In this document: positions 39,301-51,300 of the stretch, piece by piece
Layout: each line of letters starts with the position of its first letter
Numbering within the stretch: the stretch's first letter is position 1
Assembly: GCF_000224145.3 (NCBI RefSeq)
Contig: NC_020170.2
Coordinates: forward strand, 439,001-503,000
DNA length: 64,000 nt
Origin: Ciona intestinalis
Lineage: Eukaryota; Chordata; Ascidiacea; Phlebobranchia; Cionidae
Direction: 5' to 3'
The notes under the pieces: generated by a model
Database searches by the model: none
What the model saw: the letters and a program-made list of their open reading frames with translations, nothing else
Told to the model about the DNA's origin: nothing
Made by a program: the position numbers and the translations under genes

Positions 39301-42300
39301 TAAATTCCTATTAATGTTACTGAAGTGTATTTATACAAGTAAACATTATATATTTTAAATTGATAACTGAATACTTGGATTATTTTAGTTAATGAAATTA
39401 AATCTCTGGTAAACTTAGTTTGGGTGGTTCTTCAATTATATAAACGTTAATATTGATGTGTTTAACCCAGGGATCAACAAAAGGAGATATTCAAGAAGTG
39501 ACTAACATGTTGTTACGAACGGTTATACGGGTCGTTATTAAACTTGATCGACACACGCAGCAAGCTGTGAGTTTATATTGTTTTTTTTTTATTTATTTCA
39601 GACATGTGTATAAAACCACCACATAGAGTGTGCTATTTAAAACAAGTATTGTAACAGCATGCGTTCATGAAACTCTATTCACCAAGCCTTGATATATAAC
39701 ATGTTGACATACTGTATACCCAAATACATATTTTATAATATTCTGTTTACACTTTGTTTATATTATCAGGGAAATTTTGTTGCTTGTTTGATATCAATGT
39801 TGAGACAAATGGAGGAATATCATTACGATGCTTATCTCTCTTCATTTCCAACTAAAACTGATCTAATGGTGAGAAGTCAGTAATGTGTGAAATATTTTGA
39901 TAACATGCAAATCAAAAAGATAATAAGTAAAATAATTACAATAAAAATAAAGCTTGGTCTACAAAATTTTGTTTGTTTATTGTATTTTCATTTCATAAAG
40001 CTACTAAAGTAAAAAAAATGATTAATAAGTTTTCATTATAATAATTTTTTTTCGTTTTTTTAGAAAAAACTCTAAATTTATCGAAATAAATAATAAGTTT
40101 TTCATTATAATAATTTTTTTTGTTTTTCAGAAAAAAACTGTAAATTTATTATTAAATTATACATGTTATGCAATTTGTCAGCATTTTTTTTGTGAAAAAC
40201 TGTTTGATGTAGCTTTAAAAAACTAACATTTTTAAAATAAGAAAATATCAATCATGAACAAAAAGTTGTAATTTCAATATTTTTCTCAGGATTTCTTGAT
40301 GGAAATTTTCAGCATGTTTCAAGACTTGATAAGCAACAATGTTTATCGATTAGATTGGGTGACCATGCTCTCTTTACAAAACTCGTGAGTTGTTTGTTGT
40401 ATAACGTTTAATAATGTTAGCTTGTTTTACATTGTTTACTGAAGAAACATGAAACAGTTATGATATAAGCTATTATCTTGGTTGTCTAAAAGCATGTGTA
40501 TTCTTGGGCAAGACATTTAGGTGAAGTAAAGCAACACAATGGTTAATATGATCTTCATATTTTCTCCTAAATTCCAACCAATCTTTACTTTAATCATTAA
40601 AGTTAATTTTTATCACAGAACATTTATGAGAGCAATTAAGTTTTTTACCAAAACGTTGAACAAATGTTTTCTTGATGCTGAATCTTTCCAATTCCAGGTG
40701 ATAACATATATTTAATATACCAAGTGCAGTAAAACTCGTATTGCCATTCTTTCTGTTTTATACAAACCTTAAAGAAGATTTATCTAGAAAAAGTTAAAAT
40801 CAAATTATGTAACTTTTTAATCATCTTTTTAAATTTGAGTTGTTTTATTTTTGAATTTGAGTGGTTTTATATATAACTGAACTTTTTCTGTCCTAACAAA
40901 TTCCTTATTACACTACAGTTATGGAACAACTTCTTCCACCTTGCTGTTGCATTCCTAACTCAAGAATCTCTTCAAATGGAAAACTTCACTCATAACAAAC
41001 GACAAAGTTTAAAAAAGAAGTAAAAATCATCATATTTTATACAAAAATCCCATTTGGAAAGTTTTTTCAAGAGAAAATAATAATATATTATATGCAATAA
41101 CAATTGTAAAAATTAAGTCGTTCAGTTCAGCAACTATTTGGTATTTTAACATTAAAGGCAGAAGCCTTTATTAGAGTAATTGATATATATCATGTGTTGC
41201 AAGAACTGTTTATATATTCAACATTAAAGAAATCTAGTGAAGGTATCATTTTTCCATCAATATCCAGATATGGTGATCTTCGTTGTGAGATGGGATACGA
41301 GATACGTGTCATGTGGTTCAACTTGGGTAATATACTTATACTTTTTCCTTAGTTTTCTCTTTTTTAGACATTTTATTAATTTTTGGATTAGATTTAAATT
41401 CATTAGCAGTTTTTAGCAGCAATAAATTTAAACATTCTAGTTTTTTATCAGGTTTATCTTTTTATACTTGCTCAAGTATCACTAAAACATATTAAATCTC
41501 TTATATCAGTATCAACTATCAACTATATCTAGACTAGTTTTTTTATATTTAAGTTTACATGAATAAAGTTGATCTCATTTTTGCCGCACTATTTTCACTG
41601 TAAATTTTGTATTTTTGTCTAACCTTAAAGAGTTTAAGGTTCAAATCTTTTTAAATATAACAACATGTACATATTTGTAACTTGAGTTGATTACTTCCAA
41701 GGTCCACATAAGATCAAGTTTATCCCTGGAATGGTCGGACCCATGTTGGAAATGACTTTGATACCTGAACCTGACCTTAGGCGAGCCACCATCCCAATCT
41801 TCTTTGATATGATGCAATGTGAACTACATAGCACTGGCAACTTTAAATCAGTGAGTGGATATGGCATTTCAACTCTTAATCACCATGCATAGTATTTTTA
41901 TATAATCTTGAATGACTCTTACCAGTTTGTGTTGTAACTTGTAATACCACCTTTTTGTTGCGTTTTTTTGTGCGATTAGAAAATGTGTTTGTATTTGAGC
42001 AAGTAAGAAAAGGAAAGGAGTAAGCTTACTTAATAAATATTAAGATTATCAATATAGTTTATGAAAAATGATTAACTTTCAAATATATTAGGGAAATATA
42101 GATGGTTAACTTCTGTTTATATCATCTACTTTCATCATACCCTCATATTAGCTATATAATATTAATCCTTGATCATTTATTTCAGTTTGAAAGTGAGATG
42201 ATCACTAAACTTGATGTGTTGGTTGAAGGGGGGAACGGAGATCAAGAATATCGTGATATATTTCATGAAATGTAAGTTTGTATGTGCTGGCTTACTGAGG

Positions 42301-45300
42301 TGTGTGAATGCACCTTATGTTTTGAAAATACCAAGCCTAAATATAAAGCATAAGGTTTAAAAACCTTGGAGACCTAATTTATAAAACTACGTTTTGCAAA
42401 TTTTATTTGTAAGAATGCTTCAAAAGGATTTTAATGTATTCATTTTTGCGTCAAATTCTTCAATATCGTAACTAAACAGTGAGCTGTAGTGTATAGGTAC
42501 ACCTTTAATGTCTTGAATATATTCTACCCTTATTACTCACAAGAGTTGAATTAATATTTCGCCTGATACACAACAGAATGTCTGAATGGTGTGGCAAACA
42601 TCAATATCTTCGAACATCTGGCATCGATTTCGTGAATTTGATCAAGACCTTGTTGGGACGTTTGCTTGATTATCGAGATATTATCAGGGAAGAAAATCGA
42701 GATAATAGGATGAGTTGTACAGTTAATTTACTTGTGAGTTCATGTATTTGTTTACATAATATTGTTTATTATATTTAAGTGTAGAATGTACTCTAATCAT
42801 GCCAGCAAGAAGTATTCGAGAAATACAAATTTTATGTAGATTATCTCCTTTTTAATATATCTGCTAAACAAATGATTTTATAAACTTACCAAGCTTCATT
42901 GTTTAGATTATGTGTGTTTTTTCAAAATTAATACTTGTTATTTTTACAGAACTTTTACAAAGATATCAACCGCTTAGAGATGTATGCTCGATATTTATTC
43001 AAACTACATGATCTACATACTGAATGTGATAATTACACTGAAGCTGGGTTCACTTTGTTACAACATGCAAGGTTACTTTCTGTAAGTTATAATAACTTCC
43101 AAATGACAGAGACAGTACTTGATAACATTTTTCCAAATAAACCCAAATATTAGATAATTAAATGCAAAGCTTTGGTGATCTGACATAAATGTATAACGTT
43201 ACTATCACTATATTGTGCAGTGGTCAGATGAAGTTCTTGAAACACCAAACCAGCGTTACAGGGATTGCAGCACACACAGGGAGTTGAAGGAAGCCATTTA
43301 TTACAACACCATTGATTTGTTTAAACGCGGGAAGATGTGGGAAGAAGGAATCAAACTTTGTAAAGAACTTGCTGTTCAACATGAAGTTGAAACATTCCGA
43401 TATCAACAACTATCAGAGATACTGGTGAGTGTTTAATATTTTAGTATATTGAATAAATGTTGCTTATATACCTTCGCGTGGTGGGCAAACGTGAGTTATC
43501 AAATGGGTGTCCACGCATCATATGTAGTGTCTTCATAAACCTTGTGTGTGTATAAAAGTGTTATAAAGTACGCATGTTTGGGTATGATTGTTTTATGAAT
43601 GATTTACAATTAAGAGAAGCAGTTATGAACATTGAACATGCTCTTTATCCTTACTTTGTAGGAGCTATGGATGAAAAGTTGTAAGCCACCGAATCAACTA
43701 CAATAATGTATTTGTGATTTATTCCAGACCACACAAGCTCAATTATATCGAAACATCACCGATACTTTACGACCAGAACCACAATATTTCTTTGTTGGTT
43801 TCTATGGACAAGAGTTCCCAGCATTTCAAAGGGTTAGTTGTATTATATCAGTTGGAATTGTAATAAATGGTTTCCTTTGAGTTTATTTCTCAAAAAAAAT
43901 GTCTGCNNNNNNNNNNNNNNNNNNNNNNNNNNNNNNNNNNNNNNNNNNNNNNNNNNNNNNNNNNNNNNNNNNNNNNNNNNNNNNNNNNNNNNNNNNNNNN
44001 NNNNNNNNNNNNNNNNNNNNNNNNNNNNNNNNNNNNNNNNNNNNNNNNNNNNNNNNCCTCACCACCTGATGATGTCATCAAAAACTCAAACAAGATGTGT
44101 ATCCTTCATTTCTAAATATTACATATTGTGTTTGTTGCACTTATGGTTCGTAACGATTTTCTAACTTCCTAATATTATGTTCATAATTTTACTACCTCTG
44201 CCTATAATGCTAAAAATGCCCCTTTCTCCCCTAATTCCCACGTAATTTACCCCTATTGCTTTTGTCTCCTTAACCCAACACCCAACAGATGTCCAGATAT
44301 TTACAGTGGCTCCAATCATGGAAATTCCCAGTCATTTTAAAGGGAAAACTGTAGATGATCAAATTTTAAGGTAAACACTGCATTCCATACATGTCATAAA
44401 ACAATTGTTTTTCCACATCATGATTATCAAATTTAATAATTTGTCTGAAACATTTATTGATTTTGTTGAAAAAGTAATTGAATGGCATCATTTTAAATAT
44501 TATAAGGTAATCGCTGTTTTTTTACCAGAAATTTTGCATTTCTTAGATGTCCGATTCTTTAAGCATTATGTTTACCAAATTTAAGATCCTCAGCTTTTAT
44601 GGATTCTAAAAATAATTCAAAACTTAAAAAACATGTCCTCCACTTTTATATTGTAGTTTCTACAAAGTAAACGAACTACAGAGGTTCCAATATTCCAAGC
44701 CATTCAGGAAAGGTCCCAAGGATAAAGACAACGAGTTCGCGGTTGGTTGATTATGTGTTTGTTCGTGCTTAACACTATTGACTTTTATAATATTTAATAT
44801 GTTTACCAATATTTATTGATTTACTCTGACAAAAGTGTGTTAAATAGAAGGTCTTTGCTTTGTCCATAAAACAAATATGTGAGAAAAGTTGATTCTATGA
44901 GCTTTGTTTAATAGTTTTTAATTTTTTTGCTTCTGCAGTAAATTACAGATTTTATTAATTAAAAAAAAAAATGATTTTATTCAAATTCTAAGGTTTACTT
45001 TGCTTATAAATATATTTCTTGCCGTATACAGAGTATGTGGATTGAAAGATACACATACACAACGAGGTACAAACTACCTGGGATACTGAGGTGGTTTGAA
45101 ATTGAAGACACATCGAAGGTATCTTTAGTTTATTGATGGATACCAATGTTAGTTTGTTGTTGTATACCATATAACATAGAAACATCATTAGTTATGGAAT
45201 ATAGACAAAATGGTATTCCAGCAATTTAAAGTGACAAAGATGGGATGTTAAAATAAGTTAAATAATCAGAAGAAGAAAGATATTTGGTTTGTAATCTGTG

Positions 45301-48300
45301 GGTTCTTAGTGATGAAAGTTTGGTGGATATCAGCTTTAAAACCCTGGCTTTAAATTCAGGGCTTTCAGTTAATGTCTTTGAAATAAAATGGAACCCTCGA
45401 CATCATGTGAATTTATTTTCCACCCAGAGAGAAATCAGCCCGCTTGAAAATGCAATGGATGCGATGGAAACTGCCAATGAAGAAATTCGACAAATGATTT
45501 TAAAATATTACAAGAACCCCGAGTTCCCCATTAACCCACTCTCCATGAAGTTAAACGGGGTAGTTGACCCAAGGGTGATGGGGGGATTCACCAACTATGA
45601 GAAGGTGTGTTGTGAAACATCGGATTTCTATAATATGCTATTGTGTTGGTCTCTGTGTAAAGTATTGCTCACTAGCTCATTTTTCAATTTTTGTATTAGA
45701 TTTTTTATACCTGTTAACCTGTATATTGAACCTAATTATTTTTTGTTGTTGTAGGAATATATTTTACAATTTTAGAGTCACTTTCATGAATTTTAATGTT
45801 CATTGGTTTTTAGGCATTTTTCACGGAAACTTACATGAAAGAAAACTCAGATGATTTAGAAAAAGTCTCAAGATTAAAAGACCTCATTGCGCTACAGGTT
45901 GGTTAGAATGTCTTTAACTAAAGTATTATGTATTATACGCTTTCTAAAAATTGATGTAAAGTAATTAAATAATGTTCCCAACATTGTAAATTAACATAAT
46001 AAGTGGGTGACTTCTAAATGCTAAGCTAATAGCAAAGAGCAGATTGCAATCTACCGTAAGTTTTAGTAGACAGCTCATTGTGAAGGTAACTCACATTTTA
46101 GCAGATTATAAAAGTTTACTTTTCTAAGTAAATTTTAAAAATCTAATATGAGCAGCCATTACTTTGACAGTTAACACAGTAAAAAATAGTGGCCCCAATG
46201 CATGGAATTTCCCAAAAGAAAATATGTCCTTTAACTGTGATTAACTTAACCGTTTCTTTTTACTAAATTTTTTAAGAAAGGATTTGGTATAATGAATGCT
46301 TTTTTTGTGAATACATAAAAAAATTATAAAGAGATTTGTTATGTCTTTTACCAAAGACCAACTTTATGTAAAGAATATGATACAGCAGGTACCAGTAAGA
46401 CCAATGAACATTTTAATATAAAAATAGTTGGAAATTAACCAATAGGAGGAAATGTCCAGAGTATGTGGCTATGTTCAATTGATAAGTTAAAACAATAATA
46501 TTTTTTGGGGAAATGCATGCCAGTTTGAGTACTTACCAACAAGTTTCAGACCTACAAAAACTAAAGTTAAAACCAGGGAAAAAGACAAAAAAAAATAGGG
46601 ACCAAACTCTGGCACACCTAAATATGCAAAAATATGTTTACAAACACAACCAAAGGGTTAACAGTACAGCTTTCGTTATAACTACAAAGAACAGTCTTTG
46701 CCAATAATGAAATGTCACTGCTCCAGTACAATGTAATGATAACATAAATCTACACCTAGTAGTTGAACCAATGAGATGGTATTTATTTTGTTAAGTAACT
46801 TTACAATAAGGAAGGTCTTAAAATGAGTGAAGCTTGTTTTATGAGTAAATATTTATCCAACTAACATTATTCATTTACAAGGTAGTGGTAGTATGTATAT
46901 GTGCGCATTGGAAACTAATTGAACATTCGAGTTAGTATTATTTTGTTGAGTAACTTTACAGTACGAAAGGTTTTAAAATGGATGAAGTTGATTTTATAGA
47001 AGATGATGTTGGCGAGAATGAGAAGATTCTTGTTGAAGAATTAAGGAAGTTGTGTGATGTTGGTGGGAAAGAACTTCATCCAAATAAATCAGCTCCAATA
47101 TTTCATAAGCTTGCTAAGATTTATGAAAGAAAAAATAAAAATAAAAAGCTAAATGCTCTGCGCACTGCAGCTCTCTTAAATGCTGCTATTGTAAGAGATC
47201 CACAAAATAATCAAATTAAAAGTGATTTGCAAAGTTTTTGTTCCAATACTTTGAAGAAATCTGGGGCGATAAGATTTGATTATAATTTACTTTTTCTTGC
47301 TTCTACTGTAAAAACCATCCTTACTGAATTTCGGAAAGATTTTGGTGAAGGTTTTAATCAACTTGAAATAATTCCATATAATGTAGAAGGTGATCTATTA
47401 CTTGAAATGGAAAAGAAAAAGATTACAGATGTTCAAAATCTTCAGGATAAAATTACGAGAAGGTACACAGAGTTAATGAGATTCATATGTGATGAATGTA
47501 TTTTGATCATGGGTAAACCACCTTGTAAATATGCTCTTGTTGGAATGGGTTCTTTGGTACGAGCAGAAATCACCCCGTATTCAGATTTCGAACACATCAT
47601 TGTTCTTGAAAATGAAGTTTCTCAAAGGGAAGATCGGCTGATGATCATAAAGTACTTCAGATGGTTCACCACAATCTTCTGCATCATCTTAATCAACCTC
47701 GGAGAAACCATGATCAACTGTGTTGCAATTCCAAGTATAAACCCCAGGTATTTTTATTTATTTATTCACCCAACCCAATGGGGTTACGTTTGACGGGATG
47801 GTAGCTCATGCTTGCAAACTTCCACTGGGACGGCCATTGACTAAAAACAAACCATGGAGAACCGAACTTATTAAACCAGTAGATAAAATGATAAAGTACT
47901 TGGACAGTGATGAAGATCTGAAGCAGGGATATTACTTGGCTGATGTTTTATCAAAGACATGTTTTGAGCTGGTGATGGGAATGTTTTTGTTGATTATCAA
48001 GACAAGGCACATTCTACAACAAAACTCAATGACGAAAGAAGCAACTTTACTGCATTACGTAATCAAATTGGGAATGACTTGGCAAACCTAAATGTTGTTC
48101 TTCAACAAGTCAAGTCATTTTCAGGACATCAAAATTACAACATGAAGCGAGTGATATATAGAAGTGCAACCATCTTTGTTTCAGCATTCGGTCGATTTTG
48201 TTCATTGAGAGAATCTTCTTGTTTTGATGTCTTCAATAAATTAGAAGAAATAGGAGAATTTAGTGAAGAGGTGGCTCATCATCTGCGCTTCATGGTGGCA

Positions 48301-51300
48301 GTGGCTTGTGAGGTTCGTGCTAAAGTTTATCATTCAAAGGGACAACAAGATGATGTTTTTATGGAACACTCTGAATATAAAGAACTTGTTAATGGTTTGG
48401 TTGAATTATTGGGCAAAAGATCTTTTCTTTCTTTCATGGAAACATCCATAAACTTTCACTCATTCCTTGATGACGCACTTGTGAAGGGCACATCACTGAA
48501 ACTTTGCTGTTTGCAAGAAAGATGGGATGGAAAGATCATAGCCTTGTTGATGTGTAACTTCCAATCGGAGCTGCATGCAGAAATTAGAAAATTGTCTTTG
48601 CCTAACCAGACAAAACATAGTAGCAATGCTTGTTTGTCTGGTATTGGATCGTTGCTATCTAAACAACAGGTGTCCAAGGAAGAATATGAGCTTTGTTTGG
48701 AGATCTGCCAAAACTTGGATCCTCTGTGTCCAAATTTTGACCTTGTTAGGTTTAAAGTAAAGCTTTGGGAGTTAAAATGTTTTATCAAGTTGGGTTTGCC
48801 TGTTTCAGACGTTCAGATTGTTGAGTTGTTTCAATTGTTGCATGCAGTAAAAGAATCAACATGTAGTCTACGTGAAAAATTCACTTTCATTCAAGCATTT
48901 GGAATTTGTCTGCATGAGCTCAGTAAACACCACGAAGCATGTCATGTTTTTGAAATCTCGCTTCAAGTTTTTGATCAACTGAAACAAACCTACGATGGTC
49001 AATTTTGTGATGAAGTAATGAAATCAAGAATGTTACAAAAGTATGCCGATTCTGCGCCATTTACTGGAAAGTTTGACATTGCAATTAAGTGTTGGCATAA
49101 AGTAATGTCTATGGTAAAAGGCAGCCAACCAAGTGCCAGGAACATCTGCAAACATGCTTATTTAAGGCTTGGTGAATGCTATGGAAAAAAAGGGCGAAGT
49201 TTTGAGGCATTGATGTGTTTATTTAAATATGTCCGTATGTGTAAAGATAACAATGAGTCTGTTGAACTTAGTGTACAACACCTTATCTGTGCGTTGTACA
49301 CCAAATGTATAGCTGACATTAAGCTTTCTACTTTTTATGACAAACTTGAAAAATTGAGACCATGTTTCACCTTCATTTATTTATCCGGCATCACATTCAT
49401 GTGTCAATATTTTTATTATTCCAACCAACCTTAAATACTATCAAGTATCAATACCAAGTATATGTTGTAACTGGTTGCATTGTGTCTTCATGGATGAAAT
49501 TGTAAATAATTTGTCATAAATTTAATTATTTTTTATATGTTATTACTTGGTGTGTTGTATGTATGAAATAAAAGAAAGTCATTTGTTTAAAAAATACTGT
49601 GAGATTTTTTTGCAACAAATGAAGAGGAAACTTATTAATATTTAGCTTTATAGTATTGACAAAAATAGTAGGGGAGGATGCATAAAATACATTGTAGAGA
49701 AGAAAGTTATCTCATAAAATTATAAAGTACATAAGTGCATTTTATATTTTATTATATTTTAAAACAATAATTTCCATTGAAAATAAAAGTATGGATAAGG
49801 TTTTGTTTAACATGGTTTATACAACACAACATTATGTAGATGTGGTTACTTATTTAAATATGGAGGTTATTGACAACCTATTTGTCATTATCGCGACACA
49901 AATGCACAATGGTAGCAGAACCTGGTATATTCCAGTTACTAAGGTAGCACTCCACCATTCTCTTGCAGCTTGGTGCTGGCTAAATGCACACATATGTTAC
50001 ATCATATATGACACAACTACTTCCCCAGGTTCCCCTCCTTGCTGAAGGAGTTCGCTTGCATGGCGAACTTGCCCCCTCACAACTCCAACCTTTCCATCAA
50101 AACATGGAATCTTCATTTCAAGAACTCAAAACTTATGTTGAGAAACAATATGGAAAAAGGGTAATTATAACCAAACTATTATCATAGAATTTGTAATAGG
50201 CACTTTTACACCTACCGCACTTTTGAATCCTGAATTAGAATTAGCACTTTGCAGTAAACAAAATTATTAAAGTCCTGGTGTTCATTTTATTACAATGCAT
50301 CTTGAACTTTTTCTTAAATTATGTTTAAGTCCATATATTATTGTTTTAAGGGTTTCAATTTTACATAAAACATAAAACTACATAATCGTAAATATATATT
50401 TTCAGCCCGTGTTTGAGTTGGGTCGACCCGTGCGTCGTGTTTCTCCTCAAAGAAATGTGATGTCTATGAAACAACCACGACCGGAGTCGATTCTATCAAT
50501 GCAATCCAACACATCTGATCATTACCATCTCACAGATGGGTAAGCTTCAATTTAACCAAAACTTTATTATTTTATTGTTAACTTGATGTTTAAAATTATG
50601 TTCAAACTTATCCTGACAACTAGATTGGATAGGTTTGTTCCACCACACCTAAAAGTATTTTATAATCGCCAAAATTATTGACTCGCTCGTTATTTTAAAA
50701 GTTTTTTTAAACAACCAGTTTTTTGTAAGAAAAAATAGTTTCACCATAAATTTAAATTGTAAAAGGTTGATTGAGATTCTTGTTGGTTATTAAGGTAAAA
50801 TATTATCCACCCTCGTTATGTTTCATCAGCACCCCACCAGAAGTGCCAGCGAAACGTCCAACGTCACGCTTGAGTAACGTCATTTCCCGAAGCACCTCTC
50901 TAGCGGCACCCGCTGATAAGCCTGGGAAGCGAGGAAGCCGAACATCCGAATTCTTCGTCAACAACTTTGGATCAACAAACTCCCTTGATAAAAGTGTTTC
51001 CTCCATTTCGTCCACGGGGAGTGGAAGTGGAGTGGTTGAACTACGGGAAGAGGTGATGCATCCATCTGTTGTTGGTGGTATGTTAGAAATATAATGCGCC
51101 CACATAAGATGGCAAGCAATCCATGGTTTACATTCATCCATGATTCGCTGATGTTTTAATCTTCCATCAAGATCCAAGTCATAAGTTCAAAGTTTGAGTA
51201 GAATTTTTAAATTCTTTTTGTGACAAACTTTAGCTAATTTATTTAAATCTTAAAAAAATATATTTTTGAAAATTTTTAATTTTAAGATTAGGTAATGTAT

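Larger units (their letters stand above)
45898..50028 (+). other. DOCK intron 43 (4.1 kb), hosting a nested gene
   Basis: This is the longest DOCK intron. The flanking exons join in phase 0. Apart from the nested reading frame at 46978-49434 and a related duplicated segment just before it, I see no other gene; 45900-46770 and 49450-50028 are AT-rich with nothing recognisable. Confidence 0.8.
42186..50160 (+). other. DOCK DHR-2 catalytic GEF domain
   Basis: Exons 33-44 encode lobes A-C, including [50 protein letters not shown] and [15 protein letters not shown]. The last stretch holds the lobe-C loop whose valine acts as nucleotide sensor in this family. One exon is partly lost in the gap, and a 4.1-kb intron splits the end of the domain. 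Confidence 0.9.

Noticed and set aside
43838..44164. Open frames across the N run
   Set aside because: They exist only because the Ns are read as open. The real coding part is the DOCK exon ending at 44098.
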